DNA from: Saprospiraceae bacterium
Lineage (GTDB): Bacteria; Bacteroidota; Bacteroidia; Chitinophagales; Saprospiraceae
DNA: 64,000 bases
Direction: 5' to 3'
NCBI GenBank assembly: GCA_016713025.1
Contig: JADJPZ010000004.1
Span: 1,550,001-1,614,000 of the forward strand
Shown: positions 8,666 to 15,924 of the stretch, piece by piece
Layout of the letters: each line of letters starts with the position of its first letter
How positions within the stretch are numbered: position 1 is the first letter of the stretch
Position numbers and translations under genes: made by a program
Notes under the pieces: generated by a model
What the model saw: only the letters and a program-made list of their open reading frames with translations
Told to the model about the DNA's origin: nothing
Databases searched by the model: none

Positions 8666-9353
8666 TATTTAAATCATTTTTTAAATTGTTTTTTAAACTT
8701 AACCTTTGGGATTTATATCCCTTTTCTACTTTCATTTTTTTAAAATCGGAGCCACGAAATACCCTCACAGGATTACCACGTTCTATTTGCATTTGGTTTT
8801 TCCATTGAGACAACTCATTGGTTTTTAAAGCTTCCAGATGTTTTTCACGGATTTTCACAAGAAGACGCTCATAAGCCAGTTTTTTGTTCTGATGCTGTGA
8901 GCGACTATCCATGGCTACTACTTGTATGCCCGTAGGTAGATGTGTGGCTCGCATCGCAGAACTGACCTTATTGACATGTTGTCCACCGGCTCCCGAACTG
9001 CGCATCGCCTGATACGAAATATCGCTGTCTTTGATCTCCATGTCAGTGGCATTTCCCACTTCAAAGATACCAATGTACCAGTTTTTGCGTTTGTGGTCTT
9101 TGCGTATCTCACTTTCTCCTATCCATTGTATCGTACCAATCCAAGAATCCACAAAACTCAATGCTTGGGCACCTTCAACAGACAATAATGCCGTATCTAT
9201 AGAGCCATTTTCGTCCCCTGCTACTTTCTGCAATACTTGTACATCTAGTCCAAGACTCCTTGCATCATCCATTAAAATCTGAAGTACCCGAGCGACAACC
9301 CGGGTACATTCAGCCGGTCCACGACCTGATGTGATTTGAATTAACTTTTGCAT
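8649..9353 (-). CDS. prfH: Peptide chain release factor homologue PrfH
   Basis: 234 residues, the usual size for release factor H. The catalytic GGQ is at residues 123-125 inside SSGAGGQHVNKVSSAMRATH, and there is no codon-recognition domain of the RF1/RF2 type. An N-terminal ferredoxin-like region (ITSGRGPAECTRVV) and a basic C-terminal tail are family features. PrfH releases the nascent peptide from ribosomes whose decoding centre has been cut, so that RtcB can seal the 16S rRNA; this is established for E. coli PrfH/RtcB and inferred here from the gene pairing. It sits 4 bp after rtcB and overlaps the TPR gene. Confidence 0.93.
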   Translation of the reverse strand: MQKLIQITSGRGPAECTRVVARVLQILMDDARSLGLDVQVLQKVAGDENGSIDTALLSVEGAQALSFVDSWIGTIQWIGESEIRKDHKRKNWYIGIFEVGNATDMEIKDSDISYQAMRSSGAGGQHVNKVSSAMRATHLPTGIQVVAMDSRSQHQNKKLAYERLLVKIREKHLEALKTNELSQWKNQMQIERGNPVRVFRGSDFKKMKVEKGYKSQRLSLKNNLKNDLNNEFNR

Positions 9354-9357
9354 GATG

Positions 9358-10752
9358 TTATCCTTTATCCATTTTTACAATTTTGGGCGTGAATGTGCCC
9401 ATGATGTCCACCAACTCTGTTTGCAACGACATGACTTTCGTGATATCTTTGTATGCCATCGGCGACTCATCGATGCTACCACCGATCAAAGTCACACTAG
9501 CATCCTTGAGTCGTTTTTTGATCTCATGCTGAGTAAACTGAGACTTACATTGTGCTCTAGAAAACAATCTTCCTGCTCCATGTGAAGCAGATTGTATGCT
9601 GTTATCATCGCCTTTGCCCACCACAATATACCCAGGTGCAGTCATAGATCCCGGTATGATGCCCGCGACGCCTTTTGCTGCTGGTGTCGCTCCTTTTCGG
9701 TGTACGATACACTCCTTGCCATCTACGATTTCGCGCCAAGCAAGATTATGGCTGTTACTGATATTGACTAAGACTCGTTTGCCTAGTGCTTTGCTGAGCC
9801 GTCGGTGTATGTCTTCGTGGCAAGCCGCTGCATAATCACATGCCAAGTTCATAGCCAACCAATATTCCATACCATCATGTGTGTTCAGGTCCAACCACGC
9901 CAGATGCTGCACCTGACGTGGCAAAGGACACTGCTTCATAGCGAGGGTCGTATAATGTTTGGCAATATTGGCACCCAATCCGCGTGATCCACTGTGCGAC
10001 AAGACTGCAAAATAACTTCCAGGCTTAAGTTTCCACTCTGGCAATGTCTGTTCGATATCTACGATACCAAACTCTACAAAATGATTGCCGCCACCAGAAG
10101 TGCCGAGTTGTTTGTACGCTTTGTCGATCATACCTTTGAGCAATGGAATTTCTCGGAACTCCTTTCTGTCCAATACGGCATGATCGGCCTTGATTTTGTG
10201 TGTCTCCGTCATCCCAAATTTGGTGTGATCGTTAAGGATGTTTTTCAGCTCATCTTCCCGACCAGTCATGTAGGTGCCTGGCAAATCAAAGATAGACAAA
10301 CTCATCCTACAGCCGATATCTACACCGACACCGTAAGGAATGACCGCATTGTCCGTAGCCAATACACCACCTATCGGAAGTCCATAGCCAGCATGACCAT
10401 CAGGCATAAGCGCACCCTTGACCGCAATGGGAAGCTTTAGAGATTCATACAATTGATACTTTGCAGCATCTTCAATTTCGTTTTCCCCGTAGATCTGAAA
10501 AGGCACGCGTTCTGACTTTAGTTTATGCATTTTGAGTTCTACAGGTTTGACGAGACTCTCTGCGATCTTTCCCCAAGTTGGGTCGCCCATAAAAGTATCA
10601 GGTTGTAGCAAAACTTCTTTTGCTTGTGCCAGAACACTTTCTTTTTTCTCGCGCTTTTTGTATCTATTGATATATCCGAGCGCAATGTTTATTGAATTAT
10701 TTTGAGGAAAGCCCAACTTAATTAAGTCTTTCCCTGAGATTTTACTTCCCAT
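9358..10752 (-). CDS. rtcB: RNA-splicing ligase RtcB (PrfH-associated type)
   Basis: 464 residues from the ATG at 10752 (MGSKISGKDLIKLGF). An in-frame upstream start at 10845 would add a non-family leader. Expected metal ligands are visible: C148 (DIGCRMS), H224 (GGGNHFVEF), H253 (HSGSRG) and H335 (NSHNLA). The histidine that accepts GMP is H391 in SASHGAGR, 56 residues after H335. The protein joins RNA 2',3'-cyclic phosphate or 3'-phosphate ends to 5'-OH using GTP and Mn. As first gene of rtcB-prfH-TPR it probably repairs cleaved 16S rRNA rather than tRNA introns. A leader ORF and terminator lie 170-300 bp upstream (see the attenuator entry). Confidence 0.93.
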   Translation of the reverse strand: MGSKISGKDLIKLGFPQNNSINIALGYINRYKKREKKESVLAQAKEVLLQPDTFMGDPTWGKIAESLVKPVELKMHKLKSERVPFQIYGENEIEDAAKYQLYESLKLPIAVKGALMPDGHAGYGLPIGGVLATDNAVIPYGVGVDIGCRMSLSIFDLPGTYMTGREDELKNILNDHTKFGMTETHKIKADHAVLDRKEFREIPLLKGMIDKAYKQLGTSGGGNHFVEFGIVDIEQTLPEWKLKPGSYFAVLSHSGSRGLGANIAKHYTTLAMKQCPLPRQVQHLAWLDLNTHDGMEYWLAMNLACDYAAACHEDIHRRLSKALGKRVLVNISNSHNLAWREIVDGKECIVHRKGATPAAKGVAGIIPGSMTAPGYIVVGKGDDNSIQSASHGAGRLFSRAQCKSQFTQHEIKKRLKDASVTLIGGSIDESPMAYKDITKVMSLQTELVDIMGTFTPKIVKMDKG

Positions 10753-10865
10753 GAATGATTGATTTTGAATTAATAAAATATAAATAAATGTGCAATATGA
10801 ATTGCAAGACGGTAGGTTTGCCTGAAATATAATTTCAAGCTTCAAAGTGATACCAAACGGGAAAT

Positions 10866-10916
10866 TTTAGTTAACTCATCCTAAATCCTTCTCTTAAAAA
10901 AGAAGGACTTGAATAA
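10866..10916. repeat. Partial, degenerate copy of the dispersed inverted-repeat element
   Basis: TTTAGTTAAC is followed by CATCCTAAATCCTTCTCTT and its pairing arm AAGAAGGACTT. This matches the middle and one end of the copy at 62167-62263 (read in reverse complement) but lacks the other end. The stem differs in sequence from the other copies yet still pairs (TCCTTCT/AGAAGGA). It lies between the leader terminator and rtcB. Confidence 0.5.
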
Positions 10917-10920
10917 AAAC

Positions 10921-10954
10921 AAAAAAGCCCGTTGAAATGTACTTCTTCGGGCTT
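10921..10954 (-). terminator. Rho-independent terminator after the leader ORF
   Basis: A 7-bp perfect GC-rich stem AAGCCCG/CGGGCTT with a 16-nt loop, directly followed by a six-T run on the minus strand. It lies 26 nt after the leader stop codon and ~170 bp before rtcB. Confidence 0.8.
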
Positions 10955-11005
10955 CATATATCTATGGGAAAGTAAATTCTTAAGAGTAATGTAAGCCACG
11001 AAGAA
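10921..11005 (-). promoter_or_regulatory. Putative transcription attenuator upstream of rtcB-prfH
   Basis: Two mutually exclusive hairpins on the minus strand. Terminator: AAGCCCG (plus 10948-10954) with CGGGCTT (plus 10925-10931), then a six-U tract (10921-10926). Antiterminator: TTCTTCGTGGCTT at the end of the leader ORF (10993-11005) pairs over 12 bp with a single bulged U to AAGCCCGAAGAA (10943-10954), which includes the terminator's 5' arm. A smaller hairpin CAGCA/TGCTG precedes it. The arrangement is that of classical leader-peptide attenuation. A ribosome finishing the leader would mask the antiterminator strand and allow termination; failure of translation would favour read-through. 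The logic is inference. Confidence 0.55.
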
Positions 11006-11054
11006 CGCTGTCAGCAGGTGCTGCGCTATTCTGAAAAGTTGTGAAACAAGACAT
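10980..11054 (-). CDS. 24-residue leader ORF upstream of rtcB-prfH
   Basis: An ATG at 11054 opens a 24-codon frame ending TAA at 10980-10982. The peptide starts MSCFTTFQNSAAPAD and ends VLRGLHYS. It is placed ~35 nt after a strong TACATTTG promoter element and 26 nt before a terminator, and its last third encodes one strand of a competing antiterminator. No membrane or signal feature is present and no family is recognised. It may act only through being translated. An alternative is an independent small protein or a short non-coding transcript. Confidence 0.5.
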   Translation of the reverse strand: MSCFTTFQNSAAPADSVLRGLHYS

Positions 11055-11092
11055 AATCTTCGTGTTAAAATGGTTTGTAATAAATATCGGTG

Positions 11093-11100
11093 CAAATGTA
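11093..11100 (-). promoter_or_regulatory. -7 promoter element of the leader/rtcB transcript
   Basis: The minus-strand sequence is TACATTTG followed by C, an exact TAnnTTTG match. The predicted transcription start is ~11087, ~33 nt before the leader ATG. A weaker TATATTTC lies between the terminator and rtcB (about 10823-10830) and could be a second promoter. Confidence 0.6.
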
Positions 11101-11195
11101 TGCAATATTGAAATACAAGATTGGTTGCAAGACTAAAAAAACTTATTATTAAGAGATATTAAGACAGAATTAACAGAAGAGTGCCAAAAGACGCT

Positions 11196-12623
11196 CTAAA
11201 ACCTGAAATTCAAGACTACATTAACAAGGTTCATGTCCACTTTATGGATGACATATCGGGAATTACCATAGGTTTCGCCCTGATTCCACTTACGAACATA
11301 AAGGAGTTGCGCTTCTAAACCCTGAAGCCAGCCACCAAACTTGTGTCGCACATCCATATTCATCTGAGTATAGGAAGGCATACCATATTTATTGAGATAG
11401 AAGTCTTTTACATCGGGAAGGTGTACATTGCCCAACATAATAGTGGAAGTCGTGCTTTGAGAAACCTTATACGTCGATTTCAGAACCAAAGCAGTGGCAT
11501 CACCGTATCCTTCATTCCTTTCTCTTGGCATAAAAGTATAAAAGTAGTCCCTTCCCCACTCTCTCGGCATCAGGTATCTGCCACTATCAGTGATATGATT
11601 AAAGTTGACACTGTGATCCCATTTTGAATTTTTCCATCCCACCCGACCTCCGAAAATCCAAACATTATTAGTATTGGTGTTATAGGCAAGATTGGGATTA
11701 GAGTTGCCTCCATTTCCCACTTTTACCTGGATTGCCGATTGAGTTCCCAGATAATATTTACCGTTAGCCAAAGGTTTTTCCAATTCCAATTGTATTAAGG
11801 ATGTATTAAATATATTGTCCAAATAAATATTCCAAAACTGAAGATTGAAAGATTGTTTGTGCTGCCACTGATAATTAAATAATAGAGCACCTTTGGTATT
11901 TACATTACCAGCATATAAAGACCTATTGCCGCTGGCATCCACTCCAGCTGGAAAAACACCTATAGATTGATCTGTGTCGTACCATTTAGATGTACTGCGA
12001 GGTGCTACTCCCATGATCAAACCTGACTGAATAAGATGCTGTGATTTTGTGCGGAATTCCAACCATAGGCCAGATGCAGCAGTGGGCCTCATACGACCAT
12101 CCTGAAGATTGATAAAAGGGGTATTGAGCAATTGACGGCCAAACGTAGCTTTGAAGTACCTGTGCTGATACTTTATAAAAAATTCTTCCACCCGGTTGAT
12201 CTCACCTACTTTAGTTGGATTATCCATGTCAAATAAGCCCAATTCATATCTATTGGACTGTCCGGTAGATTCATCTTTTTTTAGTAAATCTGATGAGCCT
12301 GCATTAAAAATATAAAATCCACTGACACCCATGGCAAACCCTTTAAAATTGGCTGTTTCAAATCGAATTCCTCCACCAACTGCATTGGCACAATAATCAG
12401 ATAAATCTCCTGTATTATCAGTGCCGGAAAAAAAATAACGGAAATGACCATGTACGGTACCTTTGGTAAATGCACCGAGGATTGTCATAGAATCAGAAAT
12501 AGTTTTGTTAGTTTCCGATTGCCAGATCTTGGGTTTCTCTTGCAACTCCTGATGTTGGCCTCTTGCAGCATACGGCAATATAATAGACAAAATAAAGACA
12601 AGTGAAACAATATGTAATTTCAA
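11196..12623 (-). CDS. OprD-like outer-membrane porin
   Basis: Alternating hydrophobic/aromatic strands throughout and a terminal phenylalanine (VNVVLNFRF) are those of an outer-membrane beta-barrel. Segments HGHFRYFFSGTDNTGDLSDYCANAVGGG and FGRQLLNTPFINLQDGRMRP resemble OprD/Bacteroidota porins. The TTG at 12623 gives a clean signal peptide (KLHIVSLVFILSIILPYAARG, then Q); the longer frame from another TTG at 12689 would bury it. It is the last gene on this strand of a sulfur cluster, so uptake of small sulfur oxyanions is possible but not shown. Copy 2 of the dispersed repeat lies just upstream. Confidence 0.7.
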   Translation of the reverse strand: MKLHIVSLVFILSIILPYAARGQHQELQEKPKIWQSETNKTISDSMTILGAFTKGTVHGHFRYFFSGTDNTGDLSDYCANAVGGGIRFETANFKGFAMGVSGFYIFNAGSSDLLKKDESTGQSNRYELGLFDMDNPTKVGEINRVEEFFIKYQHRYFKATFGRQLLNTPFINLQDGRMRPTAASGLWLEFRTKSQHLIQSGLIMGVAPRSTSKWYDTDQSIGVFPAGVDASGNRSLYAGNVNTKGALLFNYQWQHKQSFNLQFWNIYLDNIFNTSLIQLELEKPLANGKYYLGTQSAIQVKVGNGGNSNPNLAYNTNTNNVWIFGGRVGWKNSKWDHSVNFNHITDSGRYLMPREWGRDYFYTFMPRERNEGYGDATALVLKSTYKVSQSTTSTIMLGNVHLPDVKDFYLNKYGMPSYTQMNMDVRHKFGGWLQGLEAQLLYVRKWNQGETYGNSRYVIHKVDMNLVNVVLNFRF

Positions 12624-12731
12624 AATATTAAAAATTTTAAATAATGTATAAATATTTAATAATCTGTGCAGTACAGAATATACTAACAATATGGCAGACC
12701 GTAAATGTAGCTGATGATAATTTGAATATCC

Positions 12732-12829
12732 ATGTCTTTTAGATAAGGAATTTTTCTTTGTTTTTACCCTATCTAAATCTTTCCTTTACAAGGGAAAGAC
12801 CTCATAAAGAGGTCTTAACTAAACGACAT
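12732..12829. repeat. Dispersed ~100-bp inverted-repeat element, copy 2
   Basis: Same orientation as copy 1. The ends are ATGTCTTTTAGATAAGG and CTTAACTAAACGACAT. The inner hairpin is TTTCC/GGAAA, and a second perfect hairpin AGACCTC/GAGGTCT (about 12798-12815) sits beside it. It lies in the gap between the DsrE gene and the porin gene. Confidence 0.75.
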
Positions 12830-12864
12830 TAATTTGAATATTGTATTTAAGCTTTGGTGAAAAA

Positions 12865-13308
12865 TCAATAACCTGCTTTTATATAGCTCCATCCCTTTTC
12901 CTGCTTTTGCACTATTTCAAGAATACCGCCTGGTACTGTCCTGCATTCGCCGAGGAGTTGTTCGCGTTTGATATTTTTTTGTTGCATTGTGAACTCACAA
13001 CCGACAAAATCGACCTTATATTTTTCCGCCAAATCTTTCAGGTCTGTGAGTACCAAAGATTTATCTTTATGAATAAAGCTCATACCAGGGCCATGACAAA
13101 CCACTTCCAGCTTGGTACCCGGAGCCAATCTTTGCAAATTATTTAACTGCCGTACCATAGCATTATGATCGGCCGTATCTTTTGATACCATCTGGAAAAT
13201 TATTTTATGCGTTTTTGCTTTTTTGGATTCTGCTTTGCCTTTGGATTGAGCTGATAAACTTCCTGCAGTCATCAAAAATGAAAGAAAAATTAGAATTAAA
13301 TGTTTCAT
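12865..13308 (-). CDS. Secreted DsrE/DsrF-like sulfur-carrier family protein
   Basis: 147 residues. A clear signal peptide (residues 1-~20, ending SLSAQ) is followed by a lysine-rich linker and a DsrE-type domain with KIIFQMVSKDT at its start, LEVVCHGPGM in the middle and DFVGCEFTMQQKNI near residue 110. The cysteine in VGCEF is at the position of the sulfane-carrying cysteine in related proteins. Such proteins shuttle or trap sulfane sulfur in the periplasm. Its place beside rhodanese, TsdA-like and SoxB-like genes agrees with that; the exact partner is unknown. Confidence 0.75.
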   Translation of the reverse strand: MKHLILIFLSFLMTAGSLSAQSKGKAESKKAKTHKIIFQMVSKDTADHNAMVRQLNNLQRLAPGTKLEVVCHGPGMSFIHKDKSLVLTDLKDLAEKYKVDFVGCEFTMQQKNIKREQLLGECRTVPGGILEIVQKQEKGWSYIKAGY

Positions 13309-13371
13309 ATATTATTTTTATTTGATCTTAAAATATGGTTTTGGGGTGTTTAAAAGGTATTATTCCTATAG

Positions 13372-13947
13372 TCATTCATTTTCAAATACATCAGTATAAA
13401 CATCTGATAGAAGTAACTCTTCAGCAATTGTTTCAATGGTAAATTTGTCTTCGATACTCCTGTAATCTTTTAAAGTCCAACTACCATCTCCATTTTTACA
13501 GTAATACTCCACTCTAACAGACATAGAATCTATCAGTATGTACTCTCTCAAGCTTTCAATGTCTCTATAAAGTGTAAATTTTTGACCTTTGTCATAATCG
13601 TAAGTACTTTTACTAAGTATCTCTATGATCACAGATGGATTGGTTATTGTGTCATTGGCAGAGTCGGTCATCTCAGGCTTACCACATATGATAGATATAT
13701 CAGGATACGTATAAAGCGTATTTTTGGGTATATGAATTCTCAAATCACTACCATATGGCTGACATGATTTACCTTTTAATTTATTGTAAAGTGTACCATA
13801 TGTATTCTTGAATATCTGATTGTGCCGAAAAGATGCTCCGCTCATAGCAAAGATTTCACCCAGATAAAATTCATGTTTATCTAAGGCAAGTCGTTCACTT
13901 TCAAGATATTGTTCTTGCGTTATGTATTGCTGCTCTGGAAGTCCCAT
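13372..13947 (-). CDS. Uma2 family (DUF820) restriction-endonuclease-fold protein
   Basis: 191 residues. It carries the Uma2 signature: EYLESERL, then EIFAMSGASFRHNQI, YPDISIICG (the PD... metal site), and PSVIIEILSKST (the ExK-like position) ending in a YILIDS strand. The fold is PD-(D/E)XK; the function is unknown in most hosts and members are often scattered near mobile DNA. The start at 13947 (MGLPEQQ) is chosen because a TATATTTG promoter element covers the upstream in-frame ATG at 13977. It does not fit the surrounding sulfur genes and is probably an inserted single gene. Confidence 0.85.
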   Translation of the reverse strand: MGLPEQQYITQEQYLESERLALDKHEFYLGEIFAMSGASFRHNQIFKNTYGTLYNKLKGKSCQPYGSDLRIHIPKNTLYTYPDISIICGKPEMTDSANDTITNPSVIIEILSKSTYDYDKGQKFTLYRDIESLREYILIDSMSVRVEYYCKNGDGSWTLKDYRSIEDKFTIETIAEELLLSDVYTDVFENE

Positions 13948-13964
13948 ATCTCTGGATTTATCTG

Positions 13965-13972
13965 CAAATATA
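13965..13972 (-). promoter_or_regulatory. -7 promoter element of the Uma2 gene
   Basis: TATATTTG followed by C on the minus strand, an exact consensus match, with the preferred ATG 18 bp downstream. It overlaps the more upstream ATG, which is why that start is rejected. Confidence 0.5.
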
Positions 13973-14028
13973 TGCAAATTTAGTGATAAATGATTGATCT
14001 AAAACTGATTAAATAGCATAAAATAAAC

Positions 14029-15708
14029 TTAGTGAAACTGATAATCTACACCATAAACCTGTGACAACAATGTCTCAGGTGCATCCAATACTACAGCATT
14101 ATGTTTTGGAAATGGTTTTACAGGAGATGCTTTTTTCAGATATTCTCTCATATTTTCGTGCAATGTATAGGGCAGATTTTTCGGCTCCATAACATTTCTG
14201 ATTCTGCAAATCATATCTGCCGGATCACCATCTCGCTCACAAGCTGCAATACTATAAACCTTATCCGGTTCTAAAAATTTTCCGGCAATGGTCACAGACT
14301 CTCCTCTTTGTCCTTCTTCCTTAAAAGCATAAAATTTGACAATCATGCCATTAAACTTGGTGACCCAACCTCCAAATCGTTTGCCAGCGTCTTTTGCAAA
14401 AACATTGTTTAACTCCTTTTCGAGCCATTCTTTAAGTTGTTTGCCTGTGACTTTACCTACACGGATATAACTATCAACAGGAAGCATATCATAAATGAAG
14501 CCATTGGTGATCGGAATGTTGCCCGTAGCATCCGGTGTGGATCTTGGCGGACAAAATCTAAATCCATTGGAAAGGACTATGTCAATATCTGGCAATTTCC
14601 ATCTGAGTGCATCCAGTATCATGGTGTCAATGGTATTTTCGATAACAAAGTAACGATACAATGGTACTGAACTGTAACCTACAATTCGGTTGATGTCTTC
14701 CCAATATGGACTCTCCAGATTTTTGATCAATCCATTAATTTCCTTATCTTCTTTGTATTTATCAACCGTAATTTCATCCAGGAAATATGCATCTTTTACA
14801 ATTTTACCATCTTTTACAGTCAGTTCCAATCTGCCGCAAAATGAACCAAAAGCACCAGGCTCGACGACCTGAGCATATTTTCCATGAATAGGTTTGCGCA
14901 CCCTTTCGTGTGTATCTCCACCAAATATATAGTCAACTCCTTTGCAAAGCTCAAGATTGGACAAATGAATCTGCTGAGAGAGCCCCATATGTGCTACAAT
15001 GATTACAAAATCACACTGTTCCTGATAGCGCAGTACATCTATGTATTGTGCCACATTTTCTTCCGGTTTGGTGTACAGGATACCTTTACTGTAATTGGGT
15101 GATTGTCTGATTGGTACGAGATGATCTGTATAACCCAAAAAACCTATTTTTATTCCATTCACTGTCCAGGTATAATATGGAGGAAAAATATGATCACCAC
15201 GCTTTCCTTCCCCCAGATCATGATACATATTGGCACATACTTTGGGCCCATGCAATCCTCCCAACAAACGTTGCATCTCCTTTTTACCATAGATGACTTC
15301 CCAATTTCCCGGCAGGTAGAGATCATATTTTAAAGCATTGAGAATAGGAGATATTGCTTTACCTGTTGTTTTTACAGAAAGTTCACTGCCTTGAAACATA
15401 TCTCCTGTATCCATCAGAAATATATGTTTATTTGCTTTCCTTTGTTTCTTCAGATAAGTAGCAAAATGGGCATATCCACCCGTTTTCCTGAAAACCGCTT
15501 TTCCGTTTTCCCAGAACAACTCATCATGAGGATGAATCTGACAATGCACATCAGTAGTCTGCAGGATGGTCAGTTTAAATTCCGTGGACTTGCCATCTAT
15601 ATCTTCAACCATTTCACTTGATTGATGCAATGTCTGTGGGCTGATGAATCCAACACCGGCGCTCACAGCTCCAACAGTTTTTAAAAATGATCTTCGATTG
15701 TGGCTCAT
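14029..15708 (-). CDS. Tat-exported SoxB-like / 5'-nucleotidase family metallophosphatase
   Basis: 559 residues. A twin-arginine signal (RRSFLKTVG, residues ~5-13) indicates folded export. The N-terminal calcineurin-like domain has TDVHCQIHPHDELF, DTGDMFQGS, GNWEVIYG, AHMGLSQQIH and FGGDTHERV, the five metal-site blocks. The C-terminal domain has LSNGFRF and a nucleotidase-like substrate region. GNWEVIYG resembles the SoxB equivalent more than ordinary UshA. SoxB removes sulfate from cysteine-S-thiosulfonate on SoxYZ, but no SoxYZ gene is in the window, so thiosulfohydrolase activity is only suggested. It has its own promoter element and follows a TsdA-like cytochrome. Confidence 0.75.
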   Translation of the reverse strand: MSHNRRSFLKTVGAVSAGVGFISPQTLHQSSEMVEDIDGKSTEFKLTILQTTDVHCQIHPHDELFWENGKAVFRKTGGYAHFATYLKKQRKANKHIFLMDTGDMFQGSELSVKTTGKAISPILNALKYDLYLPGNWEVIYGKKEMQRLLGGLHGPKVCANMYHDLGEGKRGDHIFPPYYTWTVNGIKIGFLGYTDHLVPIRQSPNYSKGILYTKPEENVAQYIDVLRYQEQCDFVIIVAHMGLSQQIHLSNLELCKGVDYIFGGDTHERVRKPIHGKYAQVVEPGAFGSFCGRLELTVKDGKIVKDAYFLDEITVDKYKEDKEINGLIKNLESPYWEDINRIVGYSSVPLYRYFVIENTIDTMILDALRWKLPDIDIVLSNGFRFCPPRSTPDATGNIPITNGFIYDMLPVDSYIRVGKVTGKQLKEWLEKELNNVFAKDAGKRFGGWVTKFNGMIVKFYAFKEEGQRGESVTIAGKFLEPDKVYSIAACERDGDPADMICRIRNVMEPKNLPYTLHENMREYLKKASPVKPFPKHNAVVLDAPETLLSQVYGVDYQFH

Positions 15709-15749
15709 TGTAACTTGTTGATTTGTTTACTTACTAAATTGTTATATTG

Positions 15750-15757
15750 CAAAAGTA
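15750..15757 (-). promoter_or_regulatory. -7 promoter element of the SoxB-like gene
   Basis: TACTTTTG on the minus strand, 42 bp upstream of the ATG at 15708; an exact TAnnTTTG match. Confidence 0.5.
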
Positions 15758-15799
15758 CTGATCCCGACTATTTCTAGACTTCACTTCGATTGTTCAAGA

Positions 15800-15879
15800 G
15801 TTCGGTTGCTCGTTTGTTCGGTTGCTCGTTTGTTCGGTTGCTCGTTTGTTCGGTTGCTCGTTTGTTCGGTTGCTCGTTT
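15800..15879. repeat. Tandem array of a 16-bp unit, five perfect copies
   Basis: The unit GTTCGGTTGCTCGTTT is repeated five times without error, with degenerate copies continuing to about 15916. It starts about 9 bp downstream of the TsdA-like gene's stop when the degenerate part is counted. Sixteen is not a multiple of three, so the minus-strand frame through it repeats every 16 residues (Asn/Gln/Thr/Arg-rich) and is unlikely to be a real protein. Perfect copies mean recent slippage or expansion. Confidence 0.9.
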
Positions 15880-15924
15880 GTTCGTTTGCTCTGTTGTTCG
15901 ATTGCTCGGTTGTTAAGTTGAATG

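Noticed and set aside
10871..11095. 74-residue minus-strand frame over the leader region
   Set aside because: It runs across the promoter-proximal leader, terminator and repeat fragment, has no family features, and is in a different frame from the well-placed 24-codon leader ORF.
15800..15916. Possible CRISPR array
   Set aside because: The units are contiguous 16-bp tandem copies with no spacers, and no cas genes are in the window.
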